Assembly (NCBI GenBank): GCA_009773635.1
Contig: WSYC01000006.1
Span: 49,688 to 113,687, forward strand
Origin: Beijerinckiaceae bacterium
GTDB lineage: Bacteria > Pseudomonadota > Alphaproteobacteria > Rhizobiales > Beijerinckiaceae
Reading direction: 5' to 3'
DNA length: 64,000 nt
Part shown: piece by piece, positions 9,662 to 17,147 of the stretch
How the letters are laid out: the number at the start of each line of letters is the position of its first letter
How positions within the stretch are numbered: position 1 is the first letter of the stretch
Notes under the pieces: generated by a model
The model's input: only the letters and a program-made list of their open reading frames with translations
Databases searched by the model: none
Told to the model about the DNA's origin: nothing
Translations under genes and position numbers: made by a program

Positions 9662-10456
9662 ATGCCCGCCGATTCTCCGCCTGCTGCCCCCTCTGTGCCT
9701 GTCCGGCCATGGCCAGTGTTCTGGTCCGGGGTATGGGCGGCTGCGGGCCTGCCATCGCTGATGCTGTTTGCGACGATGCTCGGTATCGGCGGCCTCTGCC
9801 GCGATATCGGCTATCCCGTCGGCGCGGCGATGCTCTCCACCGTGCTGATCTGGGCCGGGCCGGCGCAGGTGCTGGTTTTCGGTTCGATCGCGGCCGGGGC
9901 AGCGCTGCCGGCGATCGCGATTGCGGTTTCGCTCTCGTCGATCCGCTTTGTGCCGATGTGCATGTCGCTGCTGCCGTTGATGCGGCGCGATGCTGTGCCC
10001 GCAACGACCGAAACCCCGGCGCAGCCGGCGACGCCGGTCTGGCTGATGCTGCTGCTCTCGCATTATGTCGCTGTGACCGCCTGGGTCGAGGGCGTCCGTC
10101 GCCTGCCGCAGATGCCGCAGGGCGAGCGCATTCCGTTCTTCCTCGGCTTTGCCAACACCGTGCTGCTGGCGGCGACAATCGCGACCGGCGCGGGCTACTA
10201 CCTCATCGGGCAGCTTCCGCCGGCACTGGCTGCGGCGCTGCTCTTCATCACACCGGTCTATTTCACGCTGGCACTGGTGGCCGGCGCGCGCCGGATGATC
10301 GACTGGCTGGCGCTCATTCTCGGGTTTATAGCGGCGCCCGTGATGGCGCATTTTGCGCTCCCGGGCCTTGATCTGGTGATTGGCGGCGTCGGAATGGGCA
10401 CCCTGGCCTATGCGATCCATCGGTCTTGGGGCCGCAGGAAGGCTGGCTCCGCATGA
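9662..10456 (+). CDS. azlC: AzlC family branched-chain amino acid exporter, large subunit
   Basis: A 264-residue inner-membrane protein with about seven hydrophobic segments and the AzlC-like region GYPVGAAMLSTVLIWAGPAQVL. AzlC and the small partner AzlD form an exporter of branched-chain or similar amino acids. The ATG at 9662 is preferred over a GTG frame start at 9605. The azlD-like gene follows after 13 bases, the standard pairing. Substrate is inferred from the family. Confidence 0.88.
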   Translation: MPADSPPAAPSVPVRPWPVFWSGVWAAAGLPSLMLFATMLGIGGLCRDIGYPVGAAMLSTVLIWAGPAQVLVFGSIAAGAALPAIAIAVSLSSIRFVPMCMSLLPLMRRDAVPATTETPAQPATPVWLMLLLSHYVAVTAWVEGVRRLPQMPQGERIPFFLGFANTVLLAATIATGAGYYLIGQLPPALAAALLFITPVYFTLALVAGARRMIDWLALILGFIAAPVMAHFALPGLDLVIGGVGMGTLAYAIHRSWGRRKAGSA

Positions 10457-10469
10457 CAGGCCTTCTGGA

Positions 10470-10835
10470 ATGACAAGCTTTCTGGCTAGCCTTGAGCACG
10501 CGAGCGGTGGGCTTTGGCCCTATCTCGTTGTCATCCTGTTCGGCTTTTTGCCGAGCGAGGTCTGGCGTTGGGTATCGGTCTTTCTGGTCAAGGGGCTGTC
10601 GACGGAGTCCGAAATTCTCGTCTGGGTCAAGGCTGTGGCCTCGGCCCTGCTGGCGAGTGTTGTGGCGAAAATCCTGCTCAGCCCCAGCGGCGCGCTGGCG
10701 GCGGTGCCGGCGCTCTGGCGCTGGAGCGCGATGGCGGGCGGGCTCGCGGCTTATTTCGTGCTGAGGCGCTCCGTGCTGGCAGGGGTGGTGCTTGGCGAGG
10801 CCATCCTGATCGCGGCAGGGTTTCTAGCGCGCTGA
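10470..10835 (+). CDS. azlD: AzlD family small subunit of amino acid exporter
   Basis: A 121-residue membrane protein with three to four hydrophobic segments (LWPYLVVILFGFLPSEVWRW..., AGGLAAYFVLRRSVLAGVVLGE), typical of AzlD, the obligate partner of AzlC. Its 3' end overlaps the 3' end of the opposite-strand gene at 10824-11270 by 12 bases. Confidence 0.82.
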   Translation: MTSFLASLEHASGGLWPYLVVILFGFLPSEVWRWVSVFLVKGLSTESEILVWVKAVASALLASVVAKILLSPSGALAAVPALWRWSAMAGGLAAYFVLRRSVLAGVVLGEAILIAAGFLAR

Positions 10836-11270
10836 AGGAATTTGCAGCAACGTGCGCAACGTGATCCCGTTCGCGTGCCGGATCTCGGTGATCAGCCAAT
10901 CGCCGGATGTGCGATCGAGTTCGAAAGTCGCGGTCTGTTCTTTCCCGGTATTGCGAAACCGCGCTTCGACCCTGCCGCGCGTAGCATCCATCATGCGCGT
11001 CGGCCCGACCCGAACGTCGCTCAAGCGGATCTCGGCCGCGTTGATGACAGGATCGACGGAGATATCGGTGCGCGCCAGCGCCACGCGGATGCGATGCACG
11101 AAGGGCAACGTCATCAGGTCTGGCGCGTCCTTGCCGGCATAGCGCTCGAGAACGCTCTGGATGATCGTCTGCGGCTCGTCATAGAGGTCGAGCGCGGCAG
11201 TTTTCGGTATCGCCAGCACCAGCGTGGCGCATCCCAATGTGCCGAGAATGGCGCGACGAAGGAGCGCCAT
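10824..11270 (-). CDS. Exported hypothetical protein
   Basis: A 148-residue protein with a signal peptide (MALLRRAILGTLGCATLVLA) and a mature part of about 125 residues. The pattern RVEARFRNTGKEQTATFELDRTSGDWLITEIR resembles the NTF2-like/DUF3828 fold of small periplasmic proteins, which is only a suggestion. The start at 11270 gives a clean signal peptide; the longer frame runs into the HIT gene. It lies 7 bases after the HIT gene and is probably co-transcribed with it. Confidence 0.7.
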   Translation of the reverse strand: MALLRRAILGTLGCATLVLAIPKTAALDLYDEPQTIIQSVLERYAGKDAPDLMTLPFVHRIRVALARTDISVDPVINAAEIRLSDVRVGPTRMMDATRGRVEARFRNTGKEQTATFELDRTSGDWLITEIRHANGITLRTLLQIPSAR

Positions 11271-11277
11271 GCTGCAA

Positions 11278-11703
11278 TCAGCCCAGCGCGGCGCGGATTT
11301 TCGCCGCCTGCTCTGCCTGCACGGTCTTGTCACCCATGGGGGCAGGGTGCGGGGTCATGCGCACGTCATTCCAGCGCGGGAGCACATGGAAGTGGATATG
11401 AAACACTTCCTGCCCGCCGGCAGCTTCTGAAAACTGCTGCAGGGTGAGGCCATCCGCGCCTAGTGCACTGACTGCGGCCTTGGCGATCCGCTGCGTCTGG
11501 CGGATCAGCACTGCGAGTTGCTCCGGCGCGATATCAAGGAGGTTGCGGGCGGGAGCCTTCGGAATCACCAGCAGATGCCCCGGCGAGCGCGGCATGATGT
11601 CCATGAAGGCGAGCACATCCGCATCCTCAAACACCTTGTGGCAGGGGATTTCGCCGCGGATGATTTTTGCGAAGATGTTGGTGTCGTCATAAGGCGTCGT
11701 CAT
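11278..11703 (-). CDS. HIT family nucleotide-binding hydrolase
   Basis: A 141-residue protein with the histidine triad HIHFHVLP (His-x-His-x-His) near residue 97 and the N-terminal IFAKIIRGEIPCHKVFED typical of bacterial HIT/Hint hydrolases, which cleave nucleoside phosphoramidates or dinucleotides. Start MTTPYDD at 11703. A HIT gene near the acetyltransferase-GDPD-RidA genes is a recurrent arrangement in this order. Confidence 0.92.
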   Translation of the reverse strand: MTTPYDDTNIFAKIIRGEIPCHKVFEDADVLAFMDIMPRSPGHLLVIPKAPARNLLDIAPEQLAVLIRQTQRIAKAAVSALGADGLTLQQFSEAAGGQEVFHIHFHVLPRWNDVRMTPHPAPMGDKTVQAEQAAKIRAALG

Positions 11704-11794
11704 GGCGGAGATTCCCAACGTTGGAGTGGTGAAGCCTTATGCCAAGCCCGGCGTTCGATTGCATCCCCCCTGATGCGGTTTGCCGTGCGCGTCA

Positions 11795-11820
11795 CAAAAA
11801 AGGGCAGCCGGAGCTGCCCT
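11795..11820 (-). terminator. Rho-independent terminator
   Basis: Read on the minus strand, AGGGCAGC and GCTGCCCT form a perfect 8-bp stem with a 4-base loop, followed by a run of T. It sits 22 bases after the stop of the Tyr/Arg-rich protein gene. Confidence 0.85.
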
Positions 11821-11842
11821 CTGATGACGCGTCTGGCCGTGC

Positions 11843-12181
11843 TTACCAGTAGATGCGCCGGACGTAGCGGCGGCGGTAATACACGCGGCGGCGCGGGCGC
11901 ACATAGTAAACCCGGCGGCGAACGTAGCGACGGCGATAGTAATACTGCGTCGGCTCCGAAGCCGGCAGGTCGGCGTCGCGGCCGATCTCGGCATCCTTCG
12001 CGGCCGGCGCGGGAGCCGGGGTCGGCGAAACGGGGGCTGCTTCGGCCGCCGAGGGGGCCAGAATAGCGGTTGCACCGACAGCGACTGCCGCGAGGCCGAA
12101 CAGCGCCTTGAGTGTCGAGCGCCGATTCAGGACCTTGTCCTCCATCGACCCTGTCATCTGCGATCTAGTTTCCTGATCCAT
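11843..12181 (-). CDS. Exported Tyr/Arg-rich protein with twin-arginine-like signal
   Basis: A 112-residue protein starting MDQETRSQ. Residues 19-50 hold NRRSTLKALFGLAAVAVG and an Ala-rich cleavage region, which looks like a Tat or Sec signal. A Pro/Ala linker follows, then a C-terminal tail made almost wholly of Tyr, Arg and Val, in which the block YYRRRYVRR occurs twice. Such very basic aromatic tails could bind polyanions, but no function is known. GGAGG lies about 10 bases before the ATG. Two matching palindromes lie upstream and a terminator downstream, so it is an isolated, regulated unit. Confidence 0.75.
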   Translation of the reverse strand: MDQETRSQMTGSMEDKVLNRRSTLKALFGLAAVAVGATAILAPSAAEAAPVSPTPAPAPAAKDAEIGRDADLPASEPTQYYYRRRYVRRRVYYVRPRRRVYYRRRYVRRIYW

Positions 12182-12247
12182 TGTACGAAGTCCTCCATTG
12201 TGAAGCACCGACCGTTCGACTCGTCCTCAAGTCGCCACGCGGGCCAA

Positions 12248-12265
12248 GTGTGCGCCGTGGCACAC
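12248..12265. promoter_or_regulatory. Palindromic operator-like site 1 (GTGTGC-N6-GCACAC)
   Basis: A perfect 6-bp inverted repeat with a 6-base spacer, 67 bases upstream of the Tyr/Arg-rich protein start. An identical pair of half-sites recurs exactly 50 bases farther upstream. Such paired sites suggest binding of a dimeric regulator; the regulator is unknown. Confidence 0.5.
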
Positions 12266-12297
12266 CGGTTGACAATGTTAAATTTCTACTTGGCGTA

Positions 12298-12315
12298 GTG
12301 TGCGTCAACGCACAC
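12298..12315. promoter_or_regulatory. Palindromic operator-like site 2 (GTGTGC-N6-GCACAC) overlapping a possible -35
   Basis: Same half-sites and spacer length as site 1; here the pairing extends to 8 bp per arm. Read on the minus strand, its centre contains TTGACG, a plausible -35 for the Tyr/Arg-rich protein gene, so occupancy could block RNA polymerase. A stem without U-tract just after the acetyltransferase stop is an alternative reading. Confidence 0.5.
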
Positions 12316-12336
12316 AGGGCGCGGCAGAACCTCACT

Positions 12337-13710
12337 TTATGCTGTGGTTTGCTCACGCCGGAAGGGGGTCAATGTTTCCAGTTCGGCCTGAACGGCGTCC
12401 ACATGCCGGCGTTCCCGATCCAGATAGGCCGAAATCGCGCGCTGGAAGCCTGCATCGGCGAAACGATGTGCCGAATAAGTCCTGACGGGCTCATAACCAC
12501 GCGCGAGCTTGTGCTCGCCCTGTGCGCCAGCCTCGACGCGGGCAAGGCCGTGCGCGATGGCAAAATCGATCGCTTGATAATAGCACAGCTCGAAATGCAG
12601 GAAGGGGTGATGCTCGATCGCGCCCCAGTTGCGGCCATAGAGCGTGTTGCCGCCGATAAAATTGAGCGCGCCGGCAATGGCACGACCGGCTCGCTTCGCC
12701 ATCACCAGCAGGGTCTTCTCCGCCATTGTCTCGCCAATCAGGCTGAAAAAGCGTCGTGTGAGATAGGGCGAACCCCATTTCCGGCTGCCGGTATCCATGT
12801 AGAACGCGAAAAACGCATCCCAATGCGCCTCCGTGAGGTCCTTGCCGCTCACCCACTCGATGGTGATGTCATTGGCCAGCGCCTCGCGCCGCTCGCGCTT
12901 GAGCACCTTGCGTTTGCGCGAGGCGAGCCCGGCGAGAAAATCGTCGAAATGCCGGTAGCCCCGGTTGGTGAAGTGGAACTGCTGGTCCATCCGCGGCGCG
13001 AAGCCCTGCGCGAGAAACGCATCGCGGTCGACCGGTGTCAGAAACGTCGCGTGGATCGATGAACCCTCGATGCGCGCGCGCAAGCCTTCCAGTCCGTTGA
13101 TCAGCGCGGGCCTGATGGTGGCGGGGTCGGCCTCCGGCGCTATCAGGAATTTTCGCGCCGTTGCCGGAGTGAACGGCACCGAGACCTGGAGCTTGGGGTA
13201 ATAGGCGCCGCCGGCACGGGCATAGGCTTCCGCGAAGGCGTGATCGAAGACGTATTCGCCGCGTGAATGCGTTTTTGCGTAGGCCGGAATGGCCCCGATG
13301 GCCCGCCCGTCGGCGCTGCGTGCGACAAGATGAAGCGGGGTCCAGCCTGTTCGACCGCCAACCGAGCCGGACTCTTCGAGCGCGCTCAGAAACGCGTGGG
13401 AAATGAAGGGGTTGTCGATATCTTCCTCAGAGGTGTTCTCCGGGACTTCGCGGCGTGATTCACCTGCTTCGTGTTCTGAATCATCGCGCTCGTTGTGCCC
13501 ATGTCCGATGGCGCCTGCCTGCATGGCGGGCGGGTGATAGGCTTCTGAAACTGAGTCCGGGTGCGCCGCTACATCCTTGATCTCAGGAGGCTTTGGGCCT
13601 GTATGCAGGCCTCGCGCAAGGTGATCCCAGTCCGCCGCTGCGATGTCTTTCAGCGTGGTGAGAACCTCGATGGAAGCGGGCGCTCCAAGGTCAGGATTTC
13701 CGGATGTCAT
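12337..13710 (-). CDS. GNAT-superfamily N-acyltransferase (COG3146/DUF482) with N-terminal insert
   Basis: A 457-residue protein of the DUF482/FemAB-like family. Family segments include NPFISHAFLSALEESGSVG, the basic helix ASRKRKVLKRERREA, DTGSRKWGSPYL and GARVEAGAQGEHKLARGYEP-like C-terminal core (here ARVEAGAQGEHKLARGYEP). The acyl acceptor is unknown. Between residues about 35 and 95 there is a polar, low-complexity segment (His/Glu/Ser-rich) not expected in the family, separating the first strand from NPFISHAF. It is third in an apparent RidA-GDPD-acyltransferase operon, 68 bases after GDPD. Confidence 0.82.
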   Translation of the reverse strand: MTSGNPDLGAPASIEVLTTLKDIAAADWDHLARGLHTGPKPPEIKDVAAHPDSVSEAYHPPAMQAGAIGHGHNERDDSEHEAGESRREVPENTSEEDIDNPFISHAFLSALEESGSVGGRTGWTPLHLVARSADGRAIGAIPAYAKTHSRGEYVFDHAFAEAYARAGGAYYPKLQVSVPFTPATARKFLIAPEADPATIRPALINGLEGLRARIEGSSIHATFLTPVDRDAFLAQGFAPRMDQQFHFTNRGYRHFDDFLAGLASRKRKVLKRERREALANDITIEWVSGKDLTEAHWDAFFAFYMDTGSRKWGSPYLTRRFFSLIGETMAEKTLLVMAKRAGRAIAGALNFIGGNTLYGRNWGAIEHHPFLHFELCYYQAIDFAIAHGLARVEAGAQGEHKLARGYEPVRTYSAHRFADAGFQRAISAYLDRERRHVDAVQAELETLTPFRREQTTA

Positions 13711-13778
13711 CCTGACAATCTAGCGCAGATGCCGGCGTCTCCAAGGCCCCAAATGGCCTGATCGTACCCTTCAACCAT

Positions 13779-14543
13779 TCATGCCGGGGTGAACCGCTCG
13801 AACACGATCTGGTCGACGTGCGGGGCAACCTTGTCGGCAGCCTCCTGCGAACGGATGGTCCAGCTCATCACCGGCATTCCGAGCTGCGAGCGCGCGAGAT
13901 AGGGACCCGCCGAGGGCAGGTCCTTGTGGTTCCACGAAATGAAATCCGGCCGCGAGACACCAAAATGCAGGAGATTGGCCAGCGCGCGCTTCTCCTCTGC
14001 ACTGAGATGATCGTATTCGCCATGGCTGTAATCGCTCTCGCCGACGATGCCGAGCGGCTGCATGACTCCAGCCTCGCGCAAGGCAACCAGCTTGGCGGGA
14101 TCGAAGGATTTGAACACCAGCGGCCCGGCGTAATCGCGCGCCAGCGCCGCGACGCGGGTGGCGATCCGGCCATCGCCGTCGAAGCGGCTCTTGATTTCAA
14201 CAACCAGCGGCACTCGCCCGGCAACCTGGGCGAAAAGGTCCGCCAGCGTCTCCATCCGGTCCGTGCCGACCTTGAAGGCGAGGGTGCGCAGCTGCGCGGC
14301 CGGCAGATTGTCGGTGCGGCCCGCGCCCTCGGTCAAGCGGTCGAGCAGGAAATCATGGAACACCATGGCCTCGCCATCCGCGCTCGCCTGAATGTCACAT
14401 TCGATACCGTAACGCCCGGTGATGGCGGCATCGAACGCGGTCCGCGTGTTCTCGACGAGGCCGTTCTCGATCAGATGCAGGCCACGATGGGCAATCGGGC
14501 GGGCCATGAAGCCCGCCGGCAAGGGGCGAAAGGATACAGGCAT
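13779..14543 (-). CDS. Glycerophosphodiester phosphodiesterase
   Basis: A 254-residue enzyme that hydrolyses glycerophosphodiesters to glycerol-3-phosphate and an alcohol. GDPD motifs: AHRGLH near residue 18, ENT, the metal-binding ECDIQASADG and the catalytic FHDFLLDR. VVEIK and the final VDQIVFERF also fit the family. No signal peptide, so a cytosolic enzyme of the UgpQ type. It lies 21 bases after the RidA gene on the same strand. Confidence 0.92.
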   Translation of the reverse strand: MPVSFRPLPAGFMARPIAHRGLHLIENGLVENTRTAFDAAITGRYGIECDIQASADGEAMVFHDFLLDRLTEGAGRTDNLPAAQLRTLAFKVGTDRMETLADLFAQVAGRVPLVVEIKSRFDGDGRIATRVAALARDYAGPLVFKSFDPAKLVALREAGVMQPLGIVGESDYSHGEYDHLSAEEKRALANLLHFGVSRPDFISWNHKDLPSAGPYLARSQLGMPVMSWTIRSQEAADKVAPHVDQIVFERFTPA

Positions 14544-14564
14544 AGTGGGTCTCGTTGCGGCTTC

Positions 14565-15035
14565 TTACTGGACTTCGAACAGGCCTTCGACTTCCACCGC
14601 GCAATCGAGCGGCAGAACCGGGACGCCAACGGTCGAGCGGGCATGTTTGCCGGCCTCACCGAGTACGGCGACCATCAGATCCGAGGCGCCGTTCATGATC
14701 TGGGGCAGGGCGGTGAAGTCCGGCGTTGCCGCAATGAAACCGCCGAGACGCAGGCAGGCCGTGATCCGGTCGAGATTGCCGAGGGCGGCCTTCGCTTGTG
14801 CGAAGAGATTGATGGCGCAGTATTGCGCGGCGATGATCCCGTCCTCCGGGCTGACGGTGCCGCCGAGTTTGCCCTTGTGGCGGTCGGCGATCTTGCCGTC
14901 CGGCCCGACGCAGATCTGGCCAGCGAGAATCAGCAGGTTGCCGGACCGGCGGAAGGGCACATAATTTGCGACCGGGGCGACCGGGGTGGGCAGGGTGATA
15001 CCGAGTTCACGCAGCCGTGCTTCAATCTGTGACAT
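14565..15035 (-). CDS. RidA family protein (YjgF/YER057c/UK114)
   Basis: A 156-residue member of the RidA family, probable reactive enamine/imine deaminase or relative. Beginning MSQIEARLRELGITLP and containing NLLILAGQICVGPDGK and GVPVLPLDCAVEVEGLFEV, it matches the longer Rid subgroup (YjgH-like) typical for this operon. The usual catalytic Arg is not evident: the final motif reads LPLDCAVEVE, so the activity of canonical RidA should not be assumed. The ATG at 15035 has AAGGAAAA upstream; it is first in the operon. Confidence 0.88.
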   Translation of the reverse strand: MSQIEARLRELGITLPTPVAPVANYVPFRRSGNLLILAGQICVGPDGKIADRHKGKLGGTVSPEDGIIAAQYCAINLFAQAKAALGNLDRITACLRLGGFIAATPDFTALPQIMNGASDLMVAVLGEAGKHARSTVGVPVLPLDCAVEVEGLFEVQ

Positions 15036-15308
15036 GCAATTTTCCTTTTGCGATAATGGATGCGCGGAACCTAGGCCGAATGTGACGGTGGAAACAGCCC
15101 GAAAAAGCGGGAGTTCAAAGGAATTATCACGCCTCACCGACAGGGTTGGGGATGTTTTGCCGGAATCACCCGACTATGCCAGCATGATCTTCTGCCTTGG
15201 AATTGCCCGGTTGGAATGCCCAACTCAGGTCTTCCAAGGCTGCTTTGATTGCAGCATCCGGGCGCAATCCCGATGTCGTTGGCCCTGAACTCGAAAGTCC
15301 TGTCTCCC

Positions 15309-16220
15309 ATGTCTGCTCGCTCCGGTCTTGTCGTTGATGCCCCATCTGGCCGGTTGTCCGGGCGTGCACGCCACGCATCGCGCCTTGTTCTGGCCGCCGG
15401 GCTTGCTGTTCCCGCTCTTGCCGGGCCAACCACAGCCACGCCGGGCGCGGGGGTCGAATTGCAACCGCATCGCATCGCCTATGAGGTGAGCCTTGGCCCG
15501 AGAAGCGGCGGTGCGGGGGGTGGCAATGCCTTTTCTTCGGCGCAAGGGCTGATCGCGCTCGAATTTACCGGCAATGCCTGCGATGGCTTTGCGACCAACT
15601 TCCGGCAGGCGATGACGCTCGCCGATTCGGATGGCATGATCCGCAACCTCGATTTCAAGGTCAACCTCTGGGAGGAGGGGGCTGGCAAACGCTTCCGCTT
15701 CACCGTTCACAACCAGATCAACGGCCAGACGACGCGCAACGCCGACGGCGAGGCCAGGCGCGTGCAGGACGGCTCCGTCTCGGTCGCCATGAACCGCCCG
15801 AAGGGCAAGAAAGGCGATTTTGACGGCTCGATCTCTTTTCCGTCCGCGATGATGAGCAACCTCGTGCAGGCCGCGCTCAAGGGCGAGCGCCGCTTCGACG
15901 CGCGCCTGTTCGACGGCGCGGAAGGGGGCGAGAAGATCTTCGATACCATCGCCACCATCGGTGCGAAAATCGAGGGCGAGAAGAACGCGCGTCTCGAACC
16001 GGCGATGCGCGGTGACAAGCTCGATGCCATCCCGCGCTGGCCGATTTCCATCGCCTATTACGACAATACGCCGGGGGATCGCCTGCCGGTCTACACGATG
16101 CGGAGCGTCACCTTCGCCAATGGTGTCGTCAGCGATCTCCTGTTCGAATTCGCCGATTTCAGCCTCGCCGCAAAGGCCGTGCGCTATGAGGCGTTGCCGG
16201 CCGAGCCTTGCAAGAAATAG
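15309..16220 (+). CDS. eipB: EipB family periplasmic envelope-integrity protein (DUF1849)
   Basis: A 303-residue exported protein from this start, with a signal segment RLVLAAGLAVPALAG. The mature part starts VELQPHRIAYEVSLGP and continues NGQTTRNADGEA, FPSAMMSNLVQAAL and RWPISIAYYDN, characteristic of DUF1849/EipB, a periplasmic beta-spiral protein needed for envelope integrity in Brucella. Two Cys, in GNACDGF and at the very end (AEPCKK), correspond to the conserved EipB disulfide. The start is uncertain: an in-frame ATG at 15273 is possible. Confidence 0.88.
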   Translation: MSARSGLVVDAPSGRLSGRARHASRLVLAAGLAVPALAGPTTATPGAGVELQPHRIAYEVSLGPRSGGAGGGNAFSSAQGLIALEFTGNACDGFATNFRQAMTLADSDGMIRNLDFKVNLWEEGAGKRFRFTVHNQINGQTTRNADGEARRVQDGSVSVAMNRPKGKKGDFDGSISFPSAMMSNLVQAALKGERRFDARLFDGAEGGEKIFDTIATIGAKIEGEKNARLEPAMRGDKLDAIPRWPISIAYYDNTPGDRLPVYTMRSVTFANGVVSDLLFEFADFSLAAKAVRYEALPAEPCKK

Positions 16221-16253
16221 GCTCGCACCGCACGCCCCGGAGTGTCGGTCGCC

Positions 16254-16538
16254 TCAGTCGAAATCCGGCCGGCCGCCAAGGCGCTGCCGTGCATCGGCCA
16301 GCATTTCCGGTGCGATGCGGCGGTTGGCAGCATAGGCGAGCAGCAGGGCTTCATCCGCCAGAAGGTGATCCAGCACCGAAACCAGAAACAGCGGTTCGCC
16401 GGCGGCTGCACGCAACGAGCCCGGTTCGATACCCGTGATCGCGAGAAAGCGGCTGATCCGCTCGACGTCTTCCGCGAGAAAGCCAAGGGCATCAATGGCC
16501 ATGGCCTCGGGATCGGGGCGTTCGCGCTTGAGGGCCAT
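16254..16538 (-). CDS. DUF3572 family protein
   Basis: A 94-residue helical protein (PDPEAMAIDALGFLAEDVERISRFLAITG... [16 protein letters not shown]) that fits the alphaproteobacterial DUF3572 family of unknown function. The start at 16538 has GGAGG nearby. It is convergent with eipB and divergent from divK; in many Hyphomicrobiales this gene lies next to divK. Confidence 0.85.
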   Translation of the reverse strand: MALKRERPDPEAMAIDALGFLAEDVERISRFLAITGIEPGSLRAAAGEPLFLVSVLDHLLADEALLLAYAANRRIAPEMLADARQRLGGRPDFD

Positions 16539-16737
16539 GAAACCTCCGGGATCGGCAGGGGCTGGTGTCGTCGAACACTGCAAGCCTCTCTAAACCATCT
16601 TTGCCGAAGGCGGCAGCGCAAAGTACCGAAGTCAGGCTAGTTACGGATTAATTCAGGGTTCGCACCTAGGGTGATGAACGGGGACGCCTTCCGCTCGGGA
16701 CGCGTCAATTCGTCATACGGGGTGTCAGGCGGCGGAG

Positions 16738-17103
16738 ATGGGCAAGACCGTTTTGATCGTTGAGGATAACGACCTCAACATGAAGCTCTTCAACGATCTG
16801 CTTGAAGCGCATGGCTATTCGACGTTGAAATCGCGCTCGGGCCTTGAAGGATTTGAACTGGCGCGGCAGCACCGCCCGGCACTGATCCTGATGGACATCC
16901 AGCTGCCGGAAGTCTCCGGCATCGATATCATCAAGCTTCTCAAGGAAGACGAGGAGCTGCGCCGTATTCCGGTGATCGCGATCACTGCCTTCGCGATGAA
17001 GGGTGACGAGGAACGTATTCGGGAATCGGGCTGCGAGGGCTATCTCTCCAAGCCGATCTCGGTTGCTAAATTCATTGAGACTGTCCGCAGCTTCATCGGC
17101 TGA
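16738..17103 (+). CDS. divK: Cell-cycle response regulator DivK
   Basis: A 121-residue single-domain receiver. Phosphoacceptor Asp53 in [10 protein letters not shown], acidic pair in VEDND, Thr in AITAFAM and Lys in YLSKPI are all present. DivK relays phosphate signals from PleC/DivJ to control DivL-CckA and hence CtrA. The start [22 protein letters not shown] is a near-textbook DivK sequence. pleD follows after 44 bases, the conserved divK-pleD order of this class. Confidence 0.97.
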   Translation: MGKTVLIVEDNDLNMKLFNDLLEAHGYSTLKSRSGLEGFELARQHRPALILMDIQLPEVSGIDIIKLLKEDEELRRIPVIAITAFAMKGDEERIRESGCEGYLSKPISVAKFIETVRSFIG

Positions 17104-17147
17104 ACGGGCGGACAAGGGCGAACAGGTAGTCGAAGGAACATGGTCTG

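Noticed and set aside
6809-10420. A 1,203-codon open frame on the minus strand opposite clpA and azlC
   Set aside because: The plus-strand frames encode well-known ClpA and AzlC. The long opposite frame is a by-product of GC-rich codon use; its protein is Arg/His/Asp-rich without any domain.
12298-12315. Palindrome read as a transcription terminator of the acyltransferase operon
   Set aside because: No T-run on either side, and an identical-format palindrome 50 bp away makes an operator pair more likely.
16621-16680. CtrA box upstream of divK
   Set aside because: GTTAC...TTAATT is present but with the wrong spacing for TTAA-N7-TTAA.
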